The notes beneath the pieces were generated by a model that saw only the letters and a list, made by a program, of their open reading frames with translations, was not told the origin of the DNA and ran no database searches. Positions 16,555-24,363 of a DNA stretch of 64,000 nt are shown here, in pieces (within the stretch, counting starts at the first letter, position 1; each line of letters begins with the position of its first letter). The DNA comes from [Bacillus] selenitireducens MLS10 (lineage in GTDB: Bacteria; Bacillota; Bacilli; Bacillales; Salisediminibacteriaceae). The translations under genes and the position numbers were made by a program. The stretch spans positions 2,224,384-2,288,383 of the forward strand of contig NC_014219.1 in NCBI RefSeq assembly GCF_000093085.1, written 5' to 3'.

Positions 16555-16872
16555 TCAAGCCGGATCGACACCTGTTATCACATTAACCGGGTACGATTGA
16601 CCGTTATCAAGCTGTACGTGTTTCGTTTCGTGCTGAAGCTGCACCAGGACGCCCGTGACCCGGTGGATGCTTCCGTCTTTCCAGATGCTCAGTGTCACAG
16701 GATTCCGTTTATGAAAAGCCAGCAATATTTTGTGCGCCATTTCCTCCTGCTCCTGAGGATCGAGATCCGGCATTGGTTTGAATGCTTCTTTCTGATTTAA
16801 TTCATGCAACAACTGTTTATGTTCCGGAAGCATCATTTGCGTCCATTTTTTCATACCTCGATCGCGGTTCAT
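16555..16872 (-). CDS. YolD-like protein
   Basis: The 105-residue protein matches the YolD-like family: a basic N-terminus, a central helix (LDPQEQEEMAHKILLAFH) and a C-terminal beta-rich part ending GQSYPVNVITGVDPA. YolD proteins are encoded beside Y-family polymerases in Bacillus and are thought to assist them, as UmuD does for UmuC. AGAGGTG precedes the ATG at 16872. It is divergent from the polymerase gene, rather than in the same operon as in SP-beta, and both promoters carry LexA-like boxes. Confidence 0.85.
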   Translation of the reverse strand: MNRDRGMKKWTQMMLPEHKQLLHELNQKEAFKPMPDLDPQEQEEMAHKILLAFHKRNPVTLSIWKDGSIHRVTGVLVQLQHETKHVQLDNGQSYPVNVITGVDPA

Positions 16873-16883
16873 ATGTTCACCTC

Positions 16884-16912
16884 TTTTCAAAACAAACGTT
16901 CGGTTGTATACT
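16884..16912 (+). promoter_or_regulatory. Predicted promoter of the Y-family polymerase with a LexA-like box
   Basis: TTTTCA (16884-16889) and TATACT (16907-16912) have a 17-bp spacer. The spacer holds CAAACGTTCGGTTG (16893-16906), 7 of 10 fixed positions of the Bacillus LexA/DinR consensus CGAAC-N4-GTTCG. Confidence 0.5.
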
Positions 16913-16913
16913 G

Positions 16914-16941
16914 ATTATAAACCAAACATCAGTTCTGTAAA
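16914..16941 (-). promoter_or_regulatory. Predicted promoter of the yolD-like gene with a LexA-like box
   Basis: TTTACA (16936-16941) and a perfect TATAAT (16914-16919) have a 16-bp spacer on the minus strand. CAAACATCAGTTCT (16923-16936) fills the spacer and matches the LexA/DinR consensus at 8 of 10 fixed positions. Confidence 0.55.
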
Positions 16942-16956
16942 GAGGAGGAAAGTCTC

Positions 16957-18222
16957 ATGGATCATACCGATTTCCCCGTGCAGACCACTTTTTGCATCGA
17001 TATGAAATCGTTCTATGCCTCCATAGCGTGCCGTAAGCACGGTCTTGATCCCTTAAAAGCCTGCGTCGCAGTGGTTGGTGCTGAGGATTTTGACGGCAGT
17101 ATTGTCCTTGCGGCTTCGCCGGAAATGAAACGGCGGTTTCAGATTAAAACGGGCAATCGCAGGTTTGAGATTCCGAAACACCCTGACATCCGCATTATCG
17201 ACGCAGAAATGATGAACTACCTCGACGTTTCGGTCGCGATCACGGCCTTGTTAAGGCGCTATTTTGCCCCTAAGGACATTTTTGTTTACAGCGTGGATGA
17301 AGTCTTTATATCCTTTACTCCCGTTCACCGTCACTGGCACTCTCCTGAAGAAGCCGCCTGTTATATTCAACGCAAAATCATGAGAGAAACAGGAGTTCCG
17401 TCTGTCATCGGGATCGGCGATAATATGCTGCTCAGTAAGCTTTGTCTCGACCTCAGTGCGAAAAAGACGTCTTCCGGTATCGGACGGTGGCGATACGAAG
17501 ACGTAGAGGAGAAACTTTGGCCGCACGCCGCCCGTGATATGTGGGGAATTGGAAGCAGAACCGGCAAACGCCTTCGCCACATGGGAGTTCGCACGGTAGG
17601 CGACATCAGCCGTGCGGGTGAAGAAAGGCTGATTCGGGAATTCGGACCGGCTATCGGTTCTCAGCTCTATTGGCACAGTCTCGGTGTTGATCTGACCCGC
17701 CTCGCTCCGGAAGCACCAAAAGGCGACATCAGTATCTCAAATGGACAGATCCTCATGCGGGATTACAGCTATGAGGATGTGAAAGTGATCATTCTTGAGA
17801 TGAGTGAGGAAGTGGGCCGAAGAACGAGACAGACCGGATTAATGGGAAGAACCGTCGGACTCAGTGTCGGCTACGGCAGAGAGACCGGAGGCGGTTTTAA
17901 CCGGTCTGTCTCCCTCCCGTCGGCAACGAACGCAACCACAGTGTTATACCGCGCAGCTCTGGACCTCCTTGATCGCCACATGCTATGCGATCTGCCCGCA
18001 AGGCAAGTGACAGTAAGTCTTGGAAACCTGGAACCGGACAGATATGTACAGCTTACGTTGCTCGATGAGGAACGCATTTCAGAAAAAGAGCGACAACTTG
18101 GCTATATTATGGACTGTATTCGGGAGAAGCATGGCTCCAATGCACTTCTGCGGGCTGTTTCCCTTACGGAGGCCGGGACGGCAAGACATCGCAATGAATT
18201 GACAGGCGGTCACCGGAGATAG
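16957..18222 (+). CDS. Y-family DNA polymerase (UvrX/YqjW type)
   Basis: The 421-residue protein is a translesion polymerase. It has the catalytic FCIDMKSFYASIACRK motif near the start, SVDEVFISF with the second acidic pair near residue 115, the helix-hairpin-helix MWGIGSRTGKRLRHMGVRTV and a C-terminal little-finger domain. It would copy past damaged bases during the SOS response. AGAGGAGG stands before the ATG. It is divergent from the yolD-like gene across 84 bp containing two LexA-like boxes. It belongs to the UvrX/YqjW subgroup rather than DinB by length and by the FEIPKHPDIRI region. Confidence 0.93.
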   Translation: MDHTDFPVQTTFCIDMKSFYASIACRKHGLDPLKACVAVVGAEDFDGSIVLAASPEMKRRFQIKTGNRRFEIPKHPDIRIIDAEMMNYLDVSVAITALLRRYFAPKDIFVYSVDEVFISFTPVHRHWHSPEEAACYIQRKIMRETGVPSVIGIGDNMLLSKLCLDLSAKKTSSGIGRWRYEDVEEKLWPHAARDMWGIGSRTGKRLRHMGVRTVGDISRAGEERLIREFGPAIGSQLYWHSLGVDLTRLAPEAPKGDISISNGQILMRDYSYEDVKVIILEMSEEVGRRTRQTGLMGRTVGLSVGYGRETGGGFNRSVSLPSATNATTVLYRAALDLLDRHMLCDLPARQVTVSLGNLEPDRYVQLTLLDEERISEKERQLGYIMDCIREKHGSNALLRAVSLTEAGTARHRNELTGGHRR

Positions 18223-18231
18223 CCCTGATCA

Positions 18232-18260
18232 TTCAAATCGTAACTGAAATACGCTATACT
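18232..18260 (+). promoter_or_regulatory. Predicted promoter of the REC-GGDEF-REC gene
   Basis: TTCAAA (18232-18237) and TATACT (18255-18260) with a 17-bp spacer, starting 10 bp after the polymerase stop. Confidence 0.5.
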
Positions 18261-18290
18261 GAAAGCAGATACGGTGAGGGAGTGAATCAT

Positions 18291-19655
18291 ATGACACCAG
18301 ACAACCTGCCTTCTTCTGAGAAAGGAGCCGGAACAGATTATCAGCAGGAAACGATTCTGATTATCGACAACTGCTTTGATGAAATCGAGATCATCAAAAA
18401 ATCCCTTGAAGAAGACGATTTCACTGTACTTGCAGCACCCAATCAGCTGCGGGGTATGGAGTTAATGTATGAAGCAAAACCACAGCTTATCATCATTGAC
18501 GAATCATTTACTGAAGGAGACAAAGGAAAAAAGTTTCTTTCCTATGTAACCAGACATCTTGAGGCACACCACGGATTTTTGATTATCCTAAGCGGTGCAG
18601 TCGATGCAGCGTCGCTCATCAATGCATTTCACCAGAACATTCATGATCTGGTGGAAAAGCCCGTCGACCCTCTGCTCATTAAAGAACTCATACAGAATAG
18701 ACTTCGTTATAAAAGGCGTATTGATAAGGCTGTTCTGGTCGATGAGTTAACCGGCACGTTTAACAGAACGTATATGAAGACAAAGCTGCATGAAATGATC
18801 GCCTGGTATAAACGGACAGAGGATCCAGGAAGTGTAGCGATCCTTGATATTGATCATTTTAAAAAAGTGAACGATCGATATGGACATGCAACAGGAGATC
18901 AGGTCCTGAAAACATTCGCAGACATTATGCGAGAGGAGACGCGCGAATCGGATATTGTGTGCCGCTACGGCGGCGAGGAATTCGTTGTGTTGCTTCCGAA
19001 TACCTGCCCGGAGGATGCAGAAACGGTCATTGAACGGGTGCGTAAACATGTGGAAAGTACCCCTCATGACAGTGGTGAAGGTATTTTCCATGTTACTTTC
19101 TCTACAGGTATTACGTTTATTTCGTCCGGTGATGCGGACCCTGAACAACTGGTTCATCAGGCCGATCAGGCGCTTTATCAGGCGAAGAATGATGGCAGAA
19201 ATCGCATCCGTCACTTTGATACTGCAATGAGTGCCAACAGTCAATTTGAAACGACAGTGAATCTTCTGATCGTCGAGGACGCTGAATTAATCAGAAAAAT
19301 GATCAGGGATTATTTCATTAAATATGAGAATGAATTTTCCTGGAAGTTGCATATTGAAACGTTTAAAGATGGGGATGATTTTCTGAATAGGGAGTGGTAT
19401 ACAGATGGTGAAAAGTATGTCATTCTTCTCGATGCAATTATGCCAGGCACAGATGGATTTGACACGTTAAAAATCATCCGCCAAGACTATCCCACGGACA
19501 GTATTGTCGTTTCCATGCTGACGGGATTAACCGACGGTAATTATGTGATTGAGGCGCTGAAACTAGGAGCAGATGACTATCTGCTAAAGCCGCTGGACAT
19601 GAAGGAAGTGACTAAGCGGACAAGAAGGCTGATTGAACGTCTGTTAAAAGTATAA
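18291..19655 (+). CDS. REC-GGDEF-REC protein (diguanylate cyclase with two receiver domains)
   Basis: The 454-residue protein has an N-terminal receiver domain (ILIIDNCFDE, acceptor aspartate in QLIIIDESF, lysine in LVEKPVD). A GGDEF domain follows at about 155-315 with an intact GGEEF active site and an RESD inhibitory (I) site five residues before it. A second receiver domain at about 325-454 has VILLDAIMPGTDGFD, VSMLTG and LLKPLD. Cyclic di-GMP synthesis is therefore likely and may be gated by phosphorylation. The first receiver has DN in place of the usual acidic pair, so its metal site may be weakened. GAGGGAG lies 8 nt before the ATG at 18291. No kinase gene adjoins it. Confidence 0.88.
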   Translation: MTPDNLPSSEKGAGTDYQQETILIIDNCFDEIEIIKKSLEEDDFTVLAAPNQLRGMELMYEAKPQLIIIDESFTEGDKGKKFLSYVTRHLEAHHGFLIILSGAVDAASLINAFHQNIHDLVEKPVDPLLIKELIQNRLRYKRRIDKAVLVDELTGTFNRTYMKTKLHEMIAWYKRTEDPGSVAILDIDHFKKVNDRYGHATGDQVLKTFADIMREETRESDIVCRYGGEEFVVLLPNTCPEDAETVIERVRKHVESTPHDSGEGIFHVTFSTGITFISSGDADPEQLVHQADQALYQAKNDGRNRIRHFDTAMSANSQFETTVNLLIVEDAELIRKMIRDYFIKYENEFSWKLHIETFKDGDDFLNREWYTDGEKYVILLDAIMPGTDGFDTLKIIRQDYPTDSIVVSMLTGLTDGNYVIEALKLGADDYLLKPLDMKEVTKRTRRLIERLLKV

Positions 19656-19689
19656 TCGGGCCTTACCTGCACATTGTCTCAAAACAGAT

Positions 19690-19723
19690 AAAAACAGCCG
19701 GCGCGCTCTGCCGGCTGTTTTTT
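19690..19723. terminator. Bidirectional terminator between the GGDEF gene and trpB
   Basis: CAGCCGGC (19695-19702) pairs with GCCGGCTG (19710-19717). TTTTTT follows on the plus strand and five T residues follow on the minus strand. Confidence 0.85.
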
Positions 19724-19732
19724 GTTCAAGCT

Positions 19733-20899
19733 TTACGTTTTCAGCATTTCAAAAACCTGTTCCACATCTTTATCGCCGCGGCCGGAAATGTTGATAATAA
19801 CCGGCTCATCGGGTGAAAATTCTCCGGCGAGTTTTTGTGCCATTGCCACAGCGTGAGCACTCTCAAGCGCAGGGAGAATCCCCTCTTTTCTTGAAAGGAG
19901 TTTAAACGCCTCAAGGACCTCTTCTTTTGAGATTGTATAATATTCAGCACGTCCACTTGTTTTCAAAAAACTGTGCTCCGGTCCGATACCGGGGTAATCA
20001 AGTCCCGCGGCGATCGAATAGGTCGGCAAGGGATTTCCCTCCTCATCCTGCAGAACGAGACATTTAAACCCGTGGATTACCGCAGGAGTGCCTTTGGACA
20101 TAGTGGCAGCTTCTTCCGGCTCGACCCCAATCAGCCGCACATTTTTCTCATCGATATAATGGGCAAATGCTCCGATGGCATTGCTCCCGCCACCAGTGAC
20201 AGCGAATACAGCCGCAGGAAGTCTGCCTTCTTTCTCCATAATCTGCCGTTTCGACTCCTCACTGCTGATGGCCTGAAAATGTTTTACCATCGTCGGATAC
20301 GGATGAGGACCAACCGCAGAACCGAGAAGATAAAACGTATGATCATAATTCTCAACTAGGTCGCCAAGCGCTGCATCAACCGCATCTTTTAAACGTCCTT
20401 GGCCGGCACTGACAGGTACGACCTCAGCTCCCAAAAGCTCCATCCTGAACACATTCAGTGATTGCCGCTTCATATCGAGTTCACCCATGTAAATCAAGCA
20501 GTCCATGCCAAACATCGCACATGCCGTCGCCGTGGCGACACCATGCTGACCTGCTCCGGTTTCTGCAATGATCCGGTGAGCACCCATATATTTGGCGACA
20601 AGAATTTGACCGATGACATTATTAATTTTATGTGAACCGGTGTGATTCAGGTCTTCACGCTTCAAATAAACTTTAGGGCCGCCGAATGCTTCCGTTAAAT
20701 GCCTTGCATACGTCAGAGGATTCTCCCTCCCGACAAATTCCTTAAGGCATTCTTTGTATTCACGATTAAAGGCATCATCATGTTTGAATGATTGAAAAGC
20801 CTGATCGAGTCTGTCGAGTACCTCCTGAAGCGCAGGTGGAACAAAGCTCCCGCCAAAATCACCAAAATACCCTTCTTTAACTGTCTCTGTGTCCTTCAT
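19733..20899 (-). CDS. trpB: Tryptophan synthase beta chain (solitary)
   Basis: The 388-residue protein is a standard TrpB: GYFGDFGGSFVPPALQ at the start, PLP lysine in NHTGSHKINN near residue 85, GAGQHGVATA, and the phosphate loop GGGSNAIG near residue 225. It condenses serine with indole to give tryptophan. GAGGAG lies before the ATG at 20899. No trpA or other trp gene is next to it, and it has its own terminator. It therefore either lies apart from the trp operon or acts as a free-standing indole salvage enzyme. No trp attenuator was recognised upstream. Confidence 0.95.
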   Translation of the reverse strand: MKDTETVKEGYFGDFGGSFVPPALQEVLDRLDQAFQSFKHDDAFNREYKECLKEFVGRENPLTYARHLTEAFGGPKVYLKREDLNHTGSHKINNVIGQILVAKYMGAHRIIAETGAGQHGVATATACAMFGMDCLIYMGELDMKRQSLNVFRMELLGAEVVPVSAGQGRLKDAVDAALGDLVENYDHTFYLLGSAVGPHPYPTMVKHFQAISSEESKRQIMEKEGRLPAAVFAVTGGGSNAIGAFAHYIDEKNVRLIGVEPEEAATMSKGTPAVIHGFKCLVLQDEEGNPLPTYSIAAGLDYPGIGPEHSFLKTSGRAEYYTISKEEVLEAFKLLSRKEGILPALESAHAVAMAQKLAGEFSPDEPVIINISGRGDKDVEQVFEMLKT

Positions 20900-21087
20900 T
20901 TGATTCACTCTCCTCAACTGGTCTCTGCTTATTTTATTCTGACATAGTAAATATGCATGTAGTTTATCGAAAGAAAGAACCTCGTGTCAACGGAATTTTC
21001 TGAAAACAGGCGCATGTCACAAAATCGTCAGATTACAGCAGGTGAGGTAAGGGAAGTATAGTTGTCAGTTCCCCTACGAACCATGTG

Positions 21088-21099
21088 AGAACCGGTTCT
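21088..21099. promoter_or_regulatory. 12-bp perfect palindrome upstream of the lipid kinase gene
   Basis: AGAACCGGTTCT sits 52 bp before the kinase start in an otherwise featureless 250-bp divergent intergenic region. It could be a dimeric repressor site; no family is identified. Confidence 0.3.
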
Positions 21100-21151
21100 G
21101 ACCGGATGTAAAGAAACATACAACAAGAAAGCCAGACTGGAGAGATGCTCT

Positions 21152-22066
21152 GTGAAGCGCTATAACCGCGGTCTATTGATTTATCATGACCATGCCGGAC
21201 AAAATGAAAAAAGCATTACCATCGCAAAAATGATGAAATACCTTCTTCCTGTAATTAATGAACTGACGATTCGAAAAGCAGAAGAAAAAAGCGACCTGAC
21301 AACCATCATCAGAGAGAAAGCCTCTGAAGTTGATGTCCTTCTGATTATGGGCGGTGACGGCACATTGAATGAAGCGCTTCAGGCACTCGCCGAACTTGAA
21401 AACAGACCGGATGTTTCTCTTCTCCCTGAAGGCACTTCAAATGATTTTGCCAGAACGCTTCATATTCCGGTCGATGCAGAAGGAGCCGCACAGCTATTGT
21501 CATCAGGAAAACCAAAGGCTGTGGATATCGGACGGGTGAATGACAGGTATTTTGCCAATTTTGCAGGTTTCGGACTAGTAACGGAAGTCTCGGAGAACAT
21601 AGATCCGCAACTGAAGGCATATATTGGGCCTGTCAGTTATATGATCAGTGCACTGAAGACGATCCAGGAATCTGCCCGGCTGTTTCGGTATCAATGGAAA
21701 TCGAGCAGAGAAACAGCCCCTCAAAAAGGAGAGGCTGTCATGATGATGCTATTGAATGGACGGTCCATCGGAACGACCGAAATCCCTTTCGCCAATGAAA
21801 GCCCTGATCAGGGAAGCATGAAACTCATCATTATAAAAGATACCGGCATACAGCTTTTTCAGGATCTGATTGAGCAGAGGTGGAAGGGAGAATCCATGAT
21901 CACAGGAGAGGCCGTTCACATTGAACCGATCACTGAATGTGAAATCGAGACAGAGACACCGATGAATGTGGATACAGACGGTGAAACCGTCGCTCAAACG
22001 CCTGTCAGATTCACGATGTTTCCCGGACACATCCGTTTCATCGTTCCAGAAGAAGACCCATCTTAA
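21152..22066 (+). CDS. Diacylglycerol kinase-family lipid kinase (YegS/BmrU-like)
   Basis: The 304-residue protein has the DAGK catalytic signature LLIMGGDGTLNEALQ near residue 67 and the substrate-loop PEGTSNDFARTL near residue 94. FANFAGFGLVTEVS and a beta-rich C-terminal domain follow. Members phosphorylate diacylglycerol or related lipids; it is closer to YegS/BmrU than to DgkB by sequence and size. It begins with GTG at 21152 after GGAGAG. Its stop overlaps the stop of the convergent FapA-like gene by 4 nt, with no terminator between. Confidence 0.85.
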   Translation: MKRYNRGLLIYHDHAGQNEKSITIAKMMKYLLPVINELTIRKAEEKSDLTTIIREKASEVDVLLIMGGDGTLNEALQALAELENRPDVSLLPEGTSNDFARTLHIPVDAEGAAQLLSSGKPKAVDIGRVNDRYFANFAGFGLVTEVSENIDPQLKAYIGPVSYMISALKTIQESARLFRYQWKSSRETAPQKGEAVMMMLLNGRSIGTTEIPFANESPDQGSMKLIIIKDTGIQLFQDLIEQRWKGESMITGEAVHIEPITECEIETETPMNVDTDGETVAQTPVRFTMFPGHIRFIVPEEDPS

Positions 22067-24078
22067 TGCAGGTGTAATTCCCCATCCTCGTCGAGACGAG
22101 CATAAATCATGGATTCTTCCCTGTCGAAAAAGTGCTGGCGATTGCCAATTCGTAATAATACATCCGGAAAAACCTGAGTGGCTCTGATAAAGCCTGCATC
22201 ATCTGCCTGTAAAACCGTCTTGACCCCTGAAGGTGAACCAACGGTATGCAAATCCATCGTGACGGATTTGATCTTCCCTCCTGTTATCTTTCCGTCCGAG
22301 GAGACGTGCCCTCCGGACAGAACATCTGAGTGGGTAAGTCCTTTGCCAATCACACGGACGTCGTGGCTGGCTTCGAGTTTGCTGTTCATGGCATAGTGCA
22401 AGGAGATATCGGCCTGCTGACTTCCTGGAGATCGGCAAATTTCCAGCAGCTCCTGCCCTTTTGTATGAATATCCTCAAGGGCATCAAGTGAATAATGCTT
22501 CTGAAGTCGGAAGCTGAGGAAATACCGTTCGAGAGAATGAACAAAATGCAACCAATCAGATTCAAGACGTTCCCGGTTCTCCGTAATAAATGAAACAAGG
22601 TTCAGACCGTTCTCCTCAATTTCAGGAAAGCGGCTTTCTTTTACTTTTTGAACGAGAGAACCGACTTTTGACTGGTCATCAAAATAAGCCCTGAATTCAG
22701 GAACTTCTTTTAACTGGTGAAGAGCCTTCACAAATGCATCGAAATCGTTCATGAAACGTCCTAAAAATTCGGACAGTGATTGAAGAATCACACTGTTTTT
22801 TCCAGCCACGATTGTGGAGTTGATGACGTTCTTGCCAATAATGACAGATTCGCGCGCGTATACCTGACTGTGAAGGGTTCCTTTATGAATAAAAACCGTC
22901 CCTTCGGCAGAGACTTTCATGCCGTCCATCACGAATCCGGTGACTTCAACATCGCCGGCAAACCGGATGTGTCCGTCTTTCGCTGAGAGATCCCCTTTAT
23001 GCGTGTGTTTGGGCGCAATGACAATTCTGTAGATGTTTCCCGATTTTTCAACCTGAGGACGACCGGCAACAAGTGCATACATACTGAGATCTTCAGAGAG
23101 GCGTACATCTTCACTGCTTTTAATATCAATCGGAACCCCATCTGCAGCTTTGAGGACGTCGCCTCTGACACTGACACCATCAATCCCCTCTGTCTCTTCA
23201 ATAACCTGACCCAATCGATCTCCCTCACGAACAGCCGGGATCTGTAATGAATCTTTGAAATCGATATTGCCTTCATTATCCTCCGTGTTCACGAATCTTC
23301 GTTGATCCAATTCAACATCCATAGACAGCTCGGCATCCTGTCCATCGACGGGACGCTTTCCCTCGGCTATGACAAACTCTCCCCTTTCAAGCGAGCGACA
23401 AGCACGTTCAATCGCCCGATCATCAATGCCAAAGACAATGCCGAGAGTGGACAACTCACTGTATATGTCTTCCTCAGTCAGTTCATTATCAGGCTGATCA
23501 AAATAACCGACTGAAACGGGCAATGTCTCAACGGGCTTGTGATCCTCAAGAAACGGAACCAAAAGTTTACCGGGTTCGACTGTCAGTACAACTTGTTGTG
23601 ATGACTCGTCAACTTTAATTGTCCAGACGGACTCTTTTTTGACCGTGGGCAAATCAAACCGGATATGATCCCCATTCTGCAACAATACGCTGCCGGAAAT
23701 CGGTTCACCATTGATATACATCACGAGCTCTTCGGGAATAACCACAGTGGGTTGGCTCACGTCGTCTGAGGAAAAAAGAAGTTCACCGGATTTAATCCAT
23801 GCCTTACCTGTCAGTTCACTCTCCAATGACTGATTTGCACGCTCAGAAGGAACGTCAAACGATTCCATCCAGTCGTATAATTTGGATAAATCGGATTCAC
23901 CCATGACTTCCACGGGTGTCACTCGAATCAGAAATTTTTTACGTTTCAATGAAAAGAAACCGCCATCCGGTTCTTTCATCACTTCTACCGTCATTTGATC
24001 TTCTTTCAGCCCCGTTTCCATAACCGCTTTATTTAACGCATCTTCATAAGTTCGTCCTTCGAACTCCCAAGATCCCAT
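22063..24078 (-). CDS. DUF342 (FapA) family protein with N-terminal Jag_N-like domain
   Basis: The 671-residue protein starts with a Jag_N-type module (EFEGRTYEDALNKAVMETGL, residues 1-55), then a linker. A DUF342/FapA domain follows from about residue 180 to the end, including the beta-helical repeats GDVLKAADGVPIDI and SAEGTVFIHKGTLHSQVYA. A coiled-coil insertion lies around 440-560. FapA proteins take part in flagellar placement in Vibrio, but in Firmicutes the role is unknown. AAAGGAGG stands before the ATG, and a good promoter lies 66 bp upstream. It ends tail to tail with the lipid kinase gene (4-nt overlap). Confidence 0.85.
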   Translation of the reverse strand: MGSWEFEGRTYEDALNKAVMETGLKEDQMTVEVMKEPDGGFFSLKRKKFLIRVTPVEVMGESDLSKLYDWMESFDVPSERANQSLESELTGKAWIKSGELLFSSDDVSQPTVVIPEELVMYINGEPISGSVLLQNGDHIRFDLPTVKKESVWTIKVDESSQQVVLTVEPGKLLVPFLEDHKPVETLPVSVGYFDQPDNELTEEDIYSELSTLGIVFGIDDRAIERACRSLERGEFVIAEGKRPVDGQDAELSMDVELDQRRFVNTEDNEGNIDFKDSLQIPAVREGDRLGQVIEETEGIDGVSVRGDVLKAADGVPIDIKSSEDVRLSEDLSMYALVAGRPQVEKSGNIYRIVIAPKHTHKGDLSAKDGHIRFAGDVEVTGFVMDGMKVSAEGTVFIHKGTLHSQVYARESVIIGKNVINSTIVAGKNSVILQSLSEFLGRFMNDFDAFVKALHQLKEVPEFRAYFDDQSKVGSLVQKVKESRFPEIEENGLNLVSFITENRERLESDWLHFVHSLERYFLSFRLQKHYSLDALEDIHTKGQELLEICRSPGSQQADISLHYAMNSKLEASHDVRVIGKGLTHSDVLSGGHVSSDGKITGGKIKSVTMDLHTVGSPSGVKTVLQADDAGFIRATQVFPDVLLRIGNRQHFFDREESMIYARLDEDGELHLH

Positions 24079-24143
24079 ATAACCCCTCCTTTACCACATG
24101 CTCTGATCGGTCATAAAACAGACCGCTGATTCTTTCTCCTTTC

Positions 24144-24172
24144 AGTATACTCTTACAAATACAGGATGAGAA
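24144..24172 (-). promoter_or_regulatory. Predicted promoter of the FapA-like gene
   Basis: TTCTCA (24167-24172) and TATACT (24144-24149) with a 17-bp spacer on the minus strand. Confidence 0.55.
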
Positions 24173-24363
24173 CTTGAAATCGGGTGAAAGAAAATAAAAA
24201 TGCAATACGATAGAAAAAGACCGCGACTTTTTTCACTTATAAAGATGTCAGGTTGTCTGACACTTTTAAATATGAGAGAATGTGTGAGATCATGTTTAAT
24301 TCACCTTAATACAGGTAAAGTACATGTAGTGGTATCAAACAACAAAATTATAGGAGGAATAAA

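Noticed and set aside
20900-21151. Possible promoters in the trpB/lipid kinase intergenic region
   Set aside because: Several -10-like hexamers occur but none has an acceptable -35 at proper spacing; only the palindrome is reported.
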